Counted from the stretch's first letter, positions 1 through 11,290 are shown. The stretch: DNA of 64,000 nt from Posidonia oceanica (GCA_037176725.1 JAZBRS010000049.1:12356001-12420000); one strand, 5' to 3'. Notes: generated from the sequence alone by a model not told the origin. A program made the numbers and translations.

Positions 1-1
1 T

Positions 2-868
2 TCTGCCCCTTTTGTTCCCCCTCCGACGTCAGGGTTTCCTCCCCTGACGCCTCTAGTATCTCAGTATGTCTCGGGACACTGGCAAGCATCTCTTCCTTCT
101 GATCCGGTCGCCGAGTCTATCTTGATGACCGTTACTCGCGTTTCGGAGATGCCATTGCCCCCTCCTTCCCAGGGATACCTCGCCTTTGACATCCCTCCTA
201 CCGCTGCTACGACTTTTGCTATAGCACCTACTCCTCCCAGATAGTCTGTGTCCGTGCCACTTGCTTCTCAATCTTCGTCGGCGCTGCACTTCAGCGTTCC
301 CGTTGACGGAACACCTGAGGCTCAGTACCAGCACCTGATGGAACTTGCCTAGAGACTGCAGGGCATGGCTCTATCGGTTCGTCCCTCCTGTGCTCCTGAG
401 ATTCCTTTGAGGCCAGTTCCTGCATTTCATGCATCTACCTCTACACCTCCGCCTCAACCATCGTCTCAACTGCTCATGGTTCTGACGATGGGGGCCCGTT
501 TGCCGCCTCCTTCTACACAACACTTGACACAGCATGCTCCTCTTCCCCCTAGTGGTCAATCCTTTGGGCTGGCTAGAGCCTAGTACCCCACTGGCTCGCT
601 GTCTGGCACCCCGCCTGTACAGCAACTAGTACTCCAGCATCCTACCCCTCCCACAGCACAGCATGTCATCCACCCTCCTTCCTTGCATCAGGCCTAGAAT
701 CCTACATACAACCCTGCATACACAGTTCCCCAACACGGATACGCCGGCCATCCCATTGCTCCACCAGGCGACGCTATGGTAGACCCGGAGGAGCACTTAG
801 GTGCGACCCATTCGGCGTATGTGCTCACTACCCCTGCCGATCCCTCTCCTATGGCAGCTATCCAGACC
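2..868 (+). pseudogene. Gag N-terminal Pro/Ser/Gln-rich region of element C (partial, broken)
   Basis: Translated in frame 2 this stretch matches, position by position, the N-terminal low-complexity region of the gag proteins of A (minus strand, 23534 downwards) and B (44727 downwards). It is rich in Pro, Ser, Thr and Gln with no known fold. In-frame TAG codons lie at 242, 350, 581 and 695; at each the homologous copies have Gln or an equivalent position, so they are probably CAG to TAG changes. A one-base deletion near 861 moves the frame from 2 to 1 just before the gag core. The true start is outside the window. Confidence 0.8.
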
Positions 869-2376
869 TCATCAACAACCAGATGGACGTCTTGGAGAAG
901 GCACTACGACTAGTGCAGGGTACTGAGCACCAGACATACCAATTCCGGGACCTCTGCTGCTTTCCAGAGGCGGTACTCCCTCCGAAATTCAAAATCCCGG
1001 ACTTCGAAAAGTACAATGGTAGGGGCTGCCCCGTAGCACACCTGAAGGCGTATTGTGGTGATCTCGCTCAGCTTCAGGCTGACGAGAGGTTGCTGATCCA
1101 CCTGTTCCAGAAGAGCTTGACCGGGCCGGCACTCAAGTGGTTCACATCGCTTGATATGTCAGCCATCAAGACTTGGAACGACCTCAGTCAGGCGTTCCTG
1201 GAACAGTACTCCTTCAACCTCGATCTAGTCCCAAAGCGGGCGGACTTGATCACAATCAAACAGAATCCCAGTGAGCCGTTTGGGGAGTACGTCGGCCGCT
1301 GGCGCGCCCTTGCTTCACAGGTCCGAGATAGACCCTCTAACGAGGAGTCTATTGAGATCGTTATCAAAGGGGTGCAGCCATCTCTTGGGGCTCTGCTTAG
1401 CATCCAGCCAGTCACTACTTTTGCAGCACTTATTCGAGCTGGAGCGCGCGTAGAGAGTTCTTTGCCGAGTGGCAACTTCCTGGCTCTCTCTACGTTCGCT
1501 AAGGAGGCCGCGATCAGCAGTAATAGTGCCAACAGCAGCACCTCCAACAACAACAGCGGTAGCAGCAACAACCGTCCAAAGAAGAAAGACTCGTCAAAAA
1601 CCGCTGTTGCATTCGTCGACTCTCCTGCTGTGCCTGTTCACTTGCCGTCCCAGCCTGCCCCAGCTTAGATGGTGTATGCTCCTGCACCTAGGAATCCACC
1701 CACACCACAGATCACAACCACCGCTAGACCGGTCTACCTCGCCGCACCGGTTCAGCAAGGCTCATACCAGAGGCAAAGAAGGCCACCCACTGAGAAGCGG
1801 AAGTTCGCCCCACTAGTGGAACCGCTCACGATCATCTTGCCGAAGGTTGCATCGCTCCTAAAGTTCTCGGTGGTTCGCCCGCCCCCAAATCCTTTGCTGC
1901 ATTGGTTTAAGGCGAACTTCTTTTGCAATTTCCATCAAAGCGTCGGGCATTCGACGGACAATTGCTACTCCCTACGGAACGCAATTCAGGATCTAATTGA
2001 ATCGGGAACGATTGTGATTGACACGCACGAGGCATCCACTCAAGCACACACACATGCATCTGTACATTCAGCTGTTCCCCGTCATTCTGGCATCATCCAC
2101 CAACCTCTATTGGAGCACTCTTATCCGGGAGGGGCGGGAACTTCAGGCATTCACTCTGTCTTCCCTTCTGGGCCTACTACCTCTGTCATAGACCCTTCTG
2201 ATCTTATTTCTGATATTTCTGAGCCTTTCCCTGTTAATCTCTATCTCGTGGCAGTTGCCGGCTCCGAGTCGGGAGTTCACATGATCCGACTGCGTGCCAT
2301 GCCGAAGCGCCCCTTCGCGCCCCCTACTATGCTTCCTCAGGCTCAACCCCCTGTACACCTCCTAGCTAGGGCCTAG
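869..2376 (+). pseudogene. Gag core and zinc knuckle of element C, interrupted
   Basis: The product would be the capsid/nucleocapsid protein of a Tat-type element. From 883 the frame gives 261 aa with the plant retrotransposon gag domain: a conserved W-F-T-S-L segment at about residues 86-90 and a following T-W-x-D-L-x-x-A-F-L-x-Q-Y segment. A TAG at 1666-1668 breaks the frame at a Gln position of the homolog in A. The frame continues from 1669 to a zinc knuckle C-x2-H-x4-H-x4-C (Cys codon 1924, His 1933, His 1948, Cys 1963) and ends at a second TAG at 2374-2376, again a Gln position in A. The Asn/Ser-rich run near 1525-1575 separates capsid from nucleocapsid. Confidence 0.88.
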
Positions 2377-3749
2377 CCTAGATCCCCTGTTCACCTCTTA
2401 GGGCGGCCTCAGTTAGAATCCCCTATACATCTCCTAGGCAGACCGCAGCCAACCCCTGCCTTCCCACCCCAACAACCTTACCATTTAGATAGACCTCAGT
2501 ATCCAATAGGTCCCCCTGTAACCCCTCCTGTGCTCGCAGCACGTGCTCCGGTGGTTATTGGTTTAACCCTGGACACCCATCGCGTCCCATACAGCTACGC
2601 CACAGAAATGTGTGCAGAAGTAATGTGATCGGGGAGGGTCTACAAACCCCCAGCACCGGCACTTAGGCCAAACTATCCTGAACCTGCTATGCTCCCACCC
2701 TCTAACCAACCCATAGCAGATCCGGCCTCAAACCAACCTGTAGCAAGCCAAATCCTTGCCCAACCTGTAGCGGCCCAATCTCCTACCACTACCCCTTTAG
2801 AGCTTGCCAAAACTACCCTTCCTACTGCCAAGAAAAACCAACCCAAAGCTGACATAACCTCCCAACTTAAGAAGGTCAAAGCCGACATTTCCATTTGGGA
2901 CCTAATCCGCACCTCTACCGAACACTGCGAAGCTTTTCTTCGCATGTTCCAAGCTACCTGTGTGTCCCAATCTATTGAGCCTTCGGCCTTGGAAAGCATG
3001 GTAGGGATGATTGCGGAGCCCCAAGTCATCTCTTTTACGAATGATGAGCTACCTCCAGTGGGGATTAATCACAATCAACCCTTATTTGTCACGGTTCAGT
3101 TCAAAAACTTTCGCATTCCTCTAACACTGGTTGATAACGGGTCAGGCCTTAACGTCTGCCCCTTGCGTACTGCAACAAAGCTCGGATTCAAAGCCAAGGA
3201 TATCACACCAGCCGTGAAAGGAATGACAGCTTTTGACAACACCCACCATGATGCTCTGGGGATCCTGATTATTCCTCTTGCCATTGGCCCGGTCGTATTT
3301 GATGTAGAATTCTATGTCGTCGACTTGAAGCCAAACTTCAATTTCCTGCTTGGGCACCCTTGGCTCCACAAGCATCAGATCCTTCCCTCGACCCTCCATC
3401 GAATGATAAAGTACCGTCATGGTGATGATGTCATTGTCGTCATGGCGGAGAACTTTGAGAAGGAGCGGATCGAGGCAGTCTCCCCCATCTCTTCACAAAC
3501 TATCCCTTTTGACCCCGAGACTTTCGAAGCCTTGTATCGCGTTAATCGGTGCGAGCCGGTTAACTTCATTCCTGATCTTGAACGTGCCAACTCCTTGGCC
3601 GTTCACAACAACCCCTTTCGAATGGTCGAGAATGTATGTCACAGGTGGGGTTACATAAAAGGTACACCGCTCAGGCGTCACGGCCAGGGGATCGCAGAGC
3701 CGATCGTAGCGGTGGAGCGGAGGAAATTTGAAGGCCTCGGTTATGAGCC
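2377..3749 (+). pseudogene. Aspartic protease region of element C, cut by insertion of A
   Basis: This is the retropepsin-like protease that would mature the polyprotein. The frame is the same as gag core, with a TGA at 2626-2628 where the A copy has Arg. From 2689 it is open. The active-site motif is D-N-G-S, with the Asp codon at 3133-3135, in the setting L-V-D-N-G-S-G-L-N-V, followed by the usual hydrophobic-hydrophobic-G signature (F-L-L-G-H-P-W-L near 3346-3366). The C-terminal part leads toward the linker and is cut at 3749. The open frame continues to 3936 only by chance into the LTR of A. Confidence 0.87.
3745..3749. repeat. Left target-site duplication GAGCC of element A
   Basis: GAGCC directly precedes the TG of the left LTR of A. 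The same five bases occur at 30735-30739. Taking out A and one copy leaves the coding frame of C continuous at this point, judged against the homologous region of A (18217-20058). Confidence 0.82.
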
Positions 3750-4029
3750 TGTAGTAATCCCGATATTCAGATCGTCCATGCACATTGCCAGAGCTCGTGT
3801 GCACCGATCAGAGTCAGGTTCACTATTAGCGGCTATGTCCGAGAAGGAAGACTTAACTCGAAAACATTTTAAAAAGGAAAAAAGGGAAGAAAAGAAGAAG
3901 ATAAGACAAAATCGGAGTCGCCACCAAGTCTATTAGATCGGGAGACAAGGAAAACCGGGGAAATGCGTGAATAACCACGCAAAACCAAGCAAAAGATGCA
4001 ATGCAAGACAATGCAGAAGAAATGAGATG

Positions 4030-4340
4030 CAAATGAATGCAAATGATGTGACTCGTGCCTAGGATAAGGGCAATATGGTCATTGCGGGCCAAGAGAGAGG
4101 GCAAGGACTCCTGTTACATGTGGGGAAGGTGTTAGGCACCCCCGACACGCCCGAGAATCGGTCTTTCTAGGCTTACGCTCGCATACGAAGGGAAATGCAG
4201 ATTTTGAATGCCAAAGTGCCAATGAGTGCCTATCTAAATGCTCAAAGGTGTGCTCTAGGTGGGGGAATGCAATGCGAGAAAGTAAACGTGCAATCTAAGT
4301 GCTCAGCAACGCTGTCTGTGTTCCGAACCAGGCAGAACCT
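4030..4340 (-). other. LTR block conserved between elements A and B (A 3' LTR copy)
   Basis: This block is nearly the same in A (also 25140-25450) and B (33540-33860 and copies), while most of the LTR has diverged. Its core reads GGTGTTAGGCACCCCCGAC and contains a short inverted repeat, GGTG with CACC. By position, at the inner side of the LTR facing the PBS, it would lie in R/U5. Its role is not known to me; 3'-end formation or RNA structure are the natural candidates. Confidence 0.6.
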
Positions 4341-4429
4341 GGCTCGTGAGAACTCCAGGCAGTAAGCATCACCGCCCTATATGCAAATGCAGGCGATAAA
4401 ACAAAACAATGGTGAAAACAAGCAATGCG

Positions 4430-5240
4430 GGCGACATGCAGGGGAAACAACGTAAAGCGCACAAAACGGGGCGAGAAACGAAGCAAGAACGTAAAACGAT
4501 GCAAGAAACGAGGTCGACACGCAAAACGATGCGAGAAAACGAAGCAAGAGCGTAAAACAGTGTGAGAAACAAGGCGAGGACATAAAACAGTGTGAAAAAC
4601 AAAGTTGGCATGCAGAATGGTGCAAGAAACAAGCGAGACATGCGAAACGGTACGAGAAATGGGCGAGGCACGCAAAACGATGCGAGAAAACAGAGCGGCA
4701 TGCAAAATAGTGCAAGAAAACAAAACGACATGCAAAACGGTGCAAGGAAACAAGGGCGGCACGCAAAACGGTGCAAGGAAACGAAACGGCATGCAAAACG
4801 GTGCAAGAAAACAAAGTGGCACGCAAAACGGTGCGAGAAAACAAAGCGACACGCAAAACGGTGCGAGGAAACAAAGCGGCACGTAAAACGGTGCGAGAAA
4901 ACAAAGTGGCACGCAAATCGGTGCGAGAAAATAAGGGCGGCACGTAAAACGGTGCAAGAAAACGAAGTGGCACGCAAAACGGTGCAAGAAAACAAGACGA
5001 CACGCAAAACAGTGCGAGAAAACAAGGCGGCACGCAAAACGGTGCAAGAAAACAAAGCGGCACGCAAAACGGTGCGAGAAAATAAGGGCGGCACGCAAAA
5101 CGGTGCATGAAAACAAGATGGCACGCAAAACGGTGCAAGAAAATAAGACAGCACACAAAACGGTGCGAGAAAATAAGGACGGCACGCAAAACGGTGTGAG
5201 AAAACAAAGCGGCACGCAAAACGGTGCGAGAAAATAAAGC
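4430..5240. repeat. ~30-bp tandem array with hairpin units in the 3' LTR of A
   Basis: About 26 degenerate copies of a unit of about 30 bp containing GCACGCAAAACGGTGC, where GCAC and GTGC can pair around an A-rich loop, followed by GAGAAAACAAAGCG. Because the unit length is divisible by three and lacks stops on the minus strand, all three minus frames stay open here and give Phe/Cys/His/Pro-rich shadow ORFs of about 300 aa; these are not treated as genes. Confidence 0.85.
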
Positions 5241-5549
5241 AAAAGGAAGCGCACAAAAGCCATGCAATACGAATGATATGCAAACAATGCTACCGAAGTT
5301 CAGGAGGGCTTACCTGGGAAATCTGGGGCCTGATCTGGAATCTGATTGGTCCATGCTGGAGAGCGTTCCGCCGGGGTCGTCATGGCAACTTACTTGAGAA
5401 GATCCAACGACCGGATCCGAAGATATCCCAGCTTCAAGGCAGAGGGACTAGAATAGGAGAGAAGAATGGATCTAAGTGTAAAAGGGGCCAAAGGGGTGTG
5501 CAAAACAGGTCCTTCCGTGTTCAAGGGAGCTAGGCGTACTTAAGTGTGT

Positions 5550-6460
5550 GAAAAGAGTGCTAAATGCAATGATGCAATGCATGCGGAATGCAAGAAGGGA
5601 CTTAGGGGCGACTTTTCAGAAAAAAGGGGGACCTACATGCAATTTTGAAAAAGGTGGGGGTTTGAATGCAACTTTGCAAAATGCAGGGTTAAAAATGCAA
5701 TTTTTCAAGATAGACATGCATCAGGACAAGCTTTGAAATCATATGGTAAGTTGACATGCAATTTTGAAATCAGTAGGGTTTAAAATGCAAATTTTCCAGC
5801 AAAACAGGGGCCTGAGTAGTCTAGAATGCAAACAGGGGCCTATATGTAATTTTTCAAACATGCAAGGGGCAAAAATGCAATTTTATAAGCAAACTATGCA
5901 TCTAAATACCTACTGTGGACATTCAGAGGACTTGTATGCAATTTTCAAATCATGCAGGGTAGAAAATGCAATTTTATAAGCAAAATACGCATTTAAATGA
6001 CTAACAGAGGACTTATGTGCAATTTATAAATCATGCAGGGTCAAAAATGCAATTTTATAAGCAAAATATGCATTTAAAAACATGCTGTGCATCATGAGGG
6101 ACCTATATGCAAAAATCAGATACTATGAGGGAATACCATGCAATGCAGTAAGAAAAATAGGTAAATAAAACCTAAGTTAACAGATCAGAGGACTAAACTG
6201 CAAATAAGGAAAATAACAGGGACTAAGAATGCAATTTATCAAGGTAAAATTAGGGCATTTCAATCAGATTAACTACTGAAGGACTAACATGTAATTAGCT
6301 GATTTTTTGGATTTTTCATGCAATTTTATAAGATTAAACATGCGAAATTAAATGGATTTTAAACAGAGGCAGGACCTGAAAGTAATAAACTAAAAACTGA
6401 AATCGAAAATGCAATTTAATAACAAAATACCTTATTAAAAAGAAAATAAATGCACAGTGA
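5550..6460. repeat. Degenerate ATGCAATTTT-rich stretch in the A LTR
   Basis: The words ATGCAATTTT and TATAAGCAAAATATGCAT recur at irregular spacing of about 40-60 bp, separated by phrases such as AGGGACTTA. The matching segment of B lies at about 34880-35920. No coding potential is seen. It looks like an old, decayed tandem expansion. Confidence 0.6.
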
Positions 6461-8880
6461 CTGGCCGGCGGCCATGGACACTATAGCAAAAGCTACCAGT
6501 GCCCAAGAACGCCGGCAGAGGGGGGTTGAGGCGGTGTAGACCGGCGGACGATCTTCTCCGGAGGCAGGCGGAGCTCGGGCGACGTCCGGCGAGGCTCAGG
6601 GCTGCCTGGAGCAGACCGGAGAGGACACCGGAGTGTCGCAGACCTGCTCAGAGGCAGTCCGGGCGAACGAGGCGGCGTCGACGCGATATGAGGGTACCGG
6701 TGCACTCCTGGAGGTCGTGCGGACCTGGGACAGCCGTCGGAGCGGCGGAACGGGATGTGGACTCGCTGGAGAAGAAAGCGGACGGCGGCGCTGACTATCC
6801 GCGATAAGGGCCGGAATCCTATTCTAAGAGGCGGAGAAGCAAGAAGAGAAAGAACCTAAGCTAAGGGGAAAGGGGGGTACCTGTTCTGCTGGCTGGGGTG
6901 CTCCCCCGACGTCGGCTGATTCAGAAGTTGCCGGTGAGGTTGGACCGGTCGCTGCGGGTGCTGTCGACGACTCGGGCGTGCTGGGATCCACTCCGTGGCG
7001 TGCTCCGGTGCTTCCTAGACGTCCGGAGCGAAGCTTCGCGGCCCGGAGGAAGATTCGACTTCAGTGGGTGCTCAAGAAGCAGCCGGAGGTGGATAGGAGT
7101 GTCTGCTACCCCTCGAATCAAGAGGAGGATGCCGACGAGCTTCCGGAGGGTTCGTGAGTGCTTCTGGATGCTCAGGAGGGCTGGGAAGGGGCTGGAGGAG
7201 AAGTTTGGTCACTGGGTGATTTTCTGGAAGAAATGGGCAGAGGTGTTTGTGGTGATGGATTCGGTCTGTGATGTGGGTCGAAGGTGAAGCTCAGGGGGGT
7301 GGAAGGGTGATGTTCTGGCGAGCTACGGGCCAGAGTTTGGGGAGGTTCGGTGTGCCATGGTGCGGGGAATTCTGGAGGGGGTGGTGATGGATTCTGGATG
7401 TGTTTTCAGATGGTTTCGGGCGGTTTCTGGGCTGGTTTCGGCAGTGGGATGAAGGGGAGGAATGCTGGAGGTTCGGGTGAGATTGGGGAGCGAAATGGAA
7501 GTGATTCTGGGTGGTGTTCGAGCTCTGGTTTCAGCCAGACGAAGCGGGAGAGAATTCAGGTTCTGTGGGTGGAAAATTGGGAGGAAACTCGCTCTCTCTC
7601 GGGCTGGGGAGTGCAAGGGAGGAAGAGTCTTTCTGGGTGAATCAAGAGTCCTTTCCTGATCGTCGGGCACTGGCCTCTTGATCTCCTCCCACTGCCGGAT
7701 CTCTGATTGCCATTAATGGCTCAGAGAGGGCGTGGTAGGAGGTCTGGCAGGTGCACGGGCAGAGAGCGGCACACGCCGGTCCGGCTTGAGCAGGAGGCAT
7801 GCGAGGCGCAAGGACAGGTCAGGCTGGTGCAGTGCTGTCGGCAGCAGATGCAGGCTGCAGCAGGGAGAAAAGCAGAATTGCAGAGAAGGCGGGAGAAGAA
7901 GAAGAAGGGAAGAAGGGGTGGAACCGTGGCCGTGGGCCGGGCCTGCGCGGGGAAAGAAAGAAAAAGGAAAAAAGAAAGGGAGGAGGAAAGGCTGGAAGGC
8001 CGGACTGGGCCCAATAAAGAAAAGAAAGAAGAAAAAAAAAAGAAAGGAAGAAAGAAAGGAAGAAAGGAAATGAGAGAAATAAATTAAAAAAAATAAAAAA
8101 AAAATAAAAAAAAAATAGGAGAGGTTCTTAGAGTGATTGTGTTTTAAGTTGGGACCTTGATTAAGTTTTTTAATAATTGTTTTTGATTAATTAATTGGGT
8201 TCAAAGGGGTTTGGTTTTGATTAGGGTTTTTAAAGTTTGTTTATCTTGATATGTTTTTGATTTTGATTAAATGTTTGCTAAATCTTTTGAGTTGTTTTCT
8301 AATTATGTTTTTCTTGTTAAGTACCTGGGATGTTAATTAGGACTTTCCTGAAGTTTGTTTTAAACTAATTAGGGTTGGTTTTGTATTTTGGATTTTGGTC
8401 CTCCTTTCTTGCTTAAGTCTTTTGGGTTTGCTTTTTTATTTTTGTTTGTTGGGTTTTTTTTTAATTAATTTCTTTTTTGTTAGGTCTTCTTGTTAAAATT
8501 TTAGTTGGGTGTTTTGGATCATTTTCCCTCTTTTTTTATTTGGTTTTTGTTGTGTTCTTCCTCTTATATTTGTTAGGTTTCTTCTTTTTTTCTTAATTAA
8601 TTATCTTGGCATTTTTTAATTGTTTTCTTTTCTTTTTTAGGAATTATTTTCGATTGCTTTTTAGTAAGGTTCTCACTTTGACTTGTTTTAGATGCTTTTT
8701 GGCTCTTTCCTTGATTTTACAGCATTTTCTTTTGGTTGGTTTTGCATTTTTAGTTGCATTCTTGATTTCCCTTTTTTAATTGTTTGGTTAGCTTTTTAAT
8801 TATTTCTTTTTAGGGTTTTGACTTGTTTCTCTTTTGTTTTAGAGTTTTAAGGGTTTTCAAGGGTTTTTTAAAGGTTTAGT
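6460..8880. other. GC-rich, purine-rich and T-rich compartments of the A LTR
   Basis: The stretch 6460-7730 is GC-rich with many CCGG/CGG words and several short open frames in both strands, none recognisable. The stretch 7860-8120 is almost pure purine and 8130-8880 is almost pure T with scattered G. The right LTR of A (27630-30060) and the B LTRs have the same succession, so it is an ancient design of this LTR family. On the sense strand the T-rich part is A-rich U3 with AAACCCTAA-like telo-box words. No TATA box could be chosen with confidence. Confidence 0.55.
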
Positions 8881-9543
8881 AAGAGAAGAGAAGTGGAAAT
8901 TAGAAAGGAGAGGAAAAAGGAGAAATGGAGGAATAAATAGGAAAAAGAGGAGTTGAAGGAAAGTAATTTTTTGAAAATCCAAGAAAATGGTAAAAATAAG
9001 ATAAAAATAGGAATAAGGTTGAGAACAGATGAGAGCACAAGGGGGGCCCACAGCCAGGAAAAAAAGAGGGAGAAAAGGAGGTGAAAAGAGGGAGGATAAT
9101 CAGGAGAGAGAAAAGGATAATCCAGGAGAGAGAAAAGGATAATTTGGTCAAAAGGAGGTCTTAGAGGTTTCGGAAAGGGGTGAAATTTGGTGGGTGTGGC
9201 GTCTAGGGTCTCTAGTCTTGCTCCCAAGGTTTTGGTTTAGTTTTGAGAAAGTTTTGGAGGGGTTTTGAGGTGTAGAAAAGGGGTAGTTTTGCCTAAGTTT
9301 CCTAGGATTTTTGGGAGAGGTTTTGGTCTGAGATTTTAAGGGCTTTTTCGTGGGTTTGCTAAGTCAGGACGGGTGAGTTTTCCTATGGATTTTGGTTAGT
9401 TTTCGGGTTTGGGAAAGGGGGGTAATCTTAGGTTGAGTTTGGGCTTGTCTTGAGGGGAAAGAGGGAGAAAAAAGTGTGAGTTTGGACCTAGGTTTGGGTT
9501 CAGAAGCCACCAGAAGATTCCAATCGATCCGGCCTGTCAAAGT

Positions 9544-9619
9544 GGGGTGTCAACAGATGCCCCTCCCTGAGCGAGGTCAAGCGAAGCGAGGCCGCTGCTC
9601 AGGGTTGACGAGACACCCC
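9544..9619. other. Inverted-repeat fold enclosing the LTR end and PPT of A
   Basis: GGGGTGTC (9544-9551) pairs with GACACCCC (9612-9619), GTCAAC (9549-9554) with GTTGAC (9604-9609), and CCCTGAGC (9565-9572) with GCTCAGGG (9597-9604). The same arms are present in B, where the outer arm is longer. The fold would hold the PPT and the U3 end in one structure. Confidence 0.6.
9553..9567 (-). other. Polypurine tract of element A
   Basis: On the sense (minus) strand the bases before the 3' LTR read AGGGAGGGGCATCTGT, directly followed by the LTR start TGACACCCC. This purine run would prime plus-strand DNA synthesis. Element B has the same tract with one change at the same place (38893-38907). Confidence 0.8.
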
Positions 9620-10029
9620 ATCTGACCGACGGGAGCAGAGGGTTGCTATCGACGTGAGCTACTTATTCGGCAGATGCGCCGAACGCCGTAGATCGTTGCC
9701 GCAATGCAAAGTGCCCGTGCAGATGGATAAAATGCAATGTATGCGATGCATGCAAATGCGGATGCAATGCAAACGTTAGTGCCAGAGTTAGTACCGAACG
9801 TGGATGGCGCGACCGAAGAACTGGTGCAGCAGGGTGCTGGAGGGGAAGCCGCGGCGTGACGCGGAACTTGGTGGGAAGTCCAAACCTGTGCAGCAAGAAA
9901 GAAACAAAAGGCTGCTAGCTCTCGCCCAAGGGAGCAAGCAGGCAAGGCGGCCGAATCCACGCAGAAAAAGAGTAGCCAGAGCTACAAAGATGTGGGGCTC
10001 CGTCTTTTGGAACGAAGTCGTGCGGAGGA
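9553..10029 (-). other. PPT-proximal untranslated region of A
   Basis: Apart from the PPT and the inverted repeat, this region holds a stretch of about 130 bp (9620-9735) that also occurs in B (38963-39070), with TTGCCGCAATGCAAA in common. The rest, including ATGCAAATGC runs at 9735-9780, has no recognisable coding content. Confidence 0.55.
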
Positions 10030-11290
10030 GGTGATAAGTTATCGGACTTATCAGTCGAGGGGATGAGTTTCGGATCATCAGCCGAGAGTGATAGTTTACG
10101 GTCCTATCAACCGGAAGCGATAGTTTACGGTCCTATCAACCAGAAGCGATAGTTTACAGTCCTATCAACCGGAAGCGATAGTTTACGGTCCTATCAACCG
10201 GAAAGTGCAGTTGTGAGTGATAGTTACTGGATATCAGCCGTATAACATGGTTGCAAGTGATAGTTTTGGTTATCAGCCCAGGATGACTTTTGGATCATCA
10301 GCCAAGAGAATGATAGTTTATGGTCCTATCAACCGGAAGCAATAGTTTACGGTCCTATCAATCGGAAAGTGCAGTTGTGAGTGATAGTTACTAGATATCA
10401 GCCGTATAACATGGTTGCAAGTGATAGTTTTGGTTATCAGCCCAGGATGACTTTTGGATCATCAGCCAAGAGAATGATAGTTTACGGTCCTATCAACCGG
10501 AAGCGATAGTTTACGGTCCTATCAACCGGAAGAGATAGTTTACGGTCCTATCAACCGGAAAGGGCAAACCATGAGTGATAGTTACTGGATATCAGCCGTA
10601 TAACATAATTGCAAGTGATAGTTTTGGTTATCAGCCCAGGATGAGTTTTGGGTCATCAGCCAGAGAATGATAGTTTACGGTCCTATCAACCGGAAGGTGC
10701 AATTATGAGGGATAGTTACTGGATATCAGCCGTATAACGCAAACCCGTGATAGTTTTGGATATCAGCCCATGATGAGTTTTGGATCATCAGCCAAGAGCG
10801 ATAGTTTACGGTCCTATCAACCGGAAGCGATAGTTTACGGTCCTATCAACCGGAAAGGGTGTTTGCTAGTAATAGTTACTAGATATCAGCCGTATAATGC
10901 AATTGCGAGATAGTTTTGGATATCAGCCCAGGATGAGTTTTGGATCATCAGCCAGAGAATGATAGTTTACGGTCCTATCAACCAGAAAGAGCAATTGCAA
11001 GGGATAGTTACTGGATATCAGCCGTATAACGTAATTGCCAGTGATAGTTTTGGTTATCAGCCCAGGATGAGTTTTGGATCATCAGCCAAGAGTGATAGTT
11101 TACGGTCCTATCAACCAGAAGCGATAGTTTACGGTCCTATCAACCGGAAGTGATAGTTTACGGTCCTATCAACCGGAAGGGGCAATTACGAGTGACAGTT
11201 ACTGGATGTCAGCCGTATAACACAACTGCGGGATAGTTTTGGATATCAGCTCAAGATGATAGTTTACGGTCCTATCAACCGGAAAGAACA
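10030..11290. repeat. Tandem array of short hairpin units in the 3' untranslated part of A
   Basis: Units of 25-45 bp follow one plan: an arm, a loop containing GTTT/GTTA and GG, the complementary arm, then AACCGG or AGCC. Types seen are GATAG/CTATC with loop TTTACGGTC (29-bp spacing, e.g. 10090 and 10119), GATA/TATC, GATGA/TCATC and GACA/TGTC (near 11192). They are arranged in a higher-order repeat of about 130-190 bp that recurs at least seven times. Arms change together, so base pairing rather than sequence is kept. The region lies between the extra ORF and the PPT. A short GATT repeat (11290-11331) ends it. Confidence 0.85.

Larger units (their letters stand above)
1..3749 (+). mobile_element. 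Element C, left part: decayed Tat-type Ty3/gypsy retrotransposon (gag-protease)
   Basis: This is the host element into which A and B were later inserted. It carries, on the plus strand, the gag N-terminal region, gag core, zinc knuckle and protease, then stops abruptly inside the coding frame at 3749 where the LTR of element A begins. The same coding region resumes at 30735. Its own 5' LTR and leader are left of the window. Its coding frame holds many stops and at least one frameshift, so it is the oldest of the three elements both by nesting and by decay. Confidence 0.93.
3750..9552 (-). repeat. 3' LTR of element A
   Basis: 5,803 bp, TG...CA ends. Read from left to right on the plus strand it has distinct compartments: an end with a PBS-like motif (3913-3923), a block shared with B (about 4030-4340), a 30-bp hairpin array (4430-5240), a candidate splice donor on the minus strand near 5310, a degenerate ATGCAATTTT-rich stretch (5550-6460), a GC-rich part (6460-7730), a purine-rich part (7860-8120), a T-rich part with TTAGGGTTTT words (8130-8880), and a purine/GGATAATT part to the end. 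The sense strand is minus, so U3 is at the high-coordinate end. The many open frames inside are low-complexity shadows. Confidence 0.92.

Noticed and set aside
3750..3936. Continuation of the C protease frame into the LTR of A
   Set aside because: The frame crosses the insertion junction by chance; homology to the A copy stops exactly at 3749.
4295..5287. Three overlapping minus-strand open frames of about 300 aa, rich in Phe, Cys, His and Pro (also 25406-26458)
   Set aside because: They are translations of the 30-bp LTR repeat in every frame, with no start context or conservation of protein over DNA.
6493..7670. Open frames in the GC-rich part of the A LTR
   Set aside because: Both strands are open at once, frames shift between the two LTRs, and no family is recognised.
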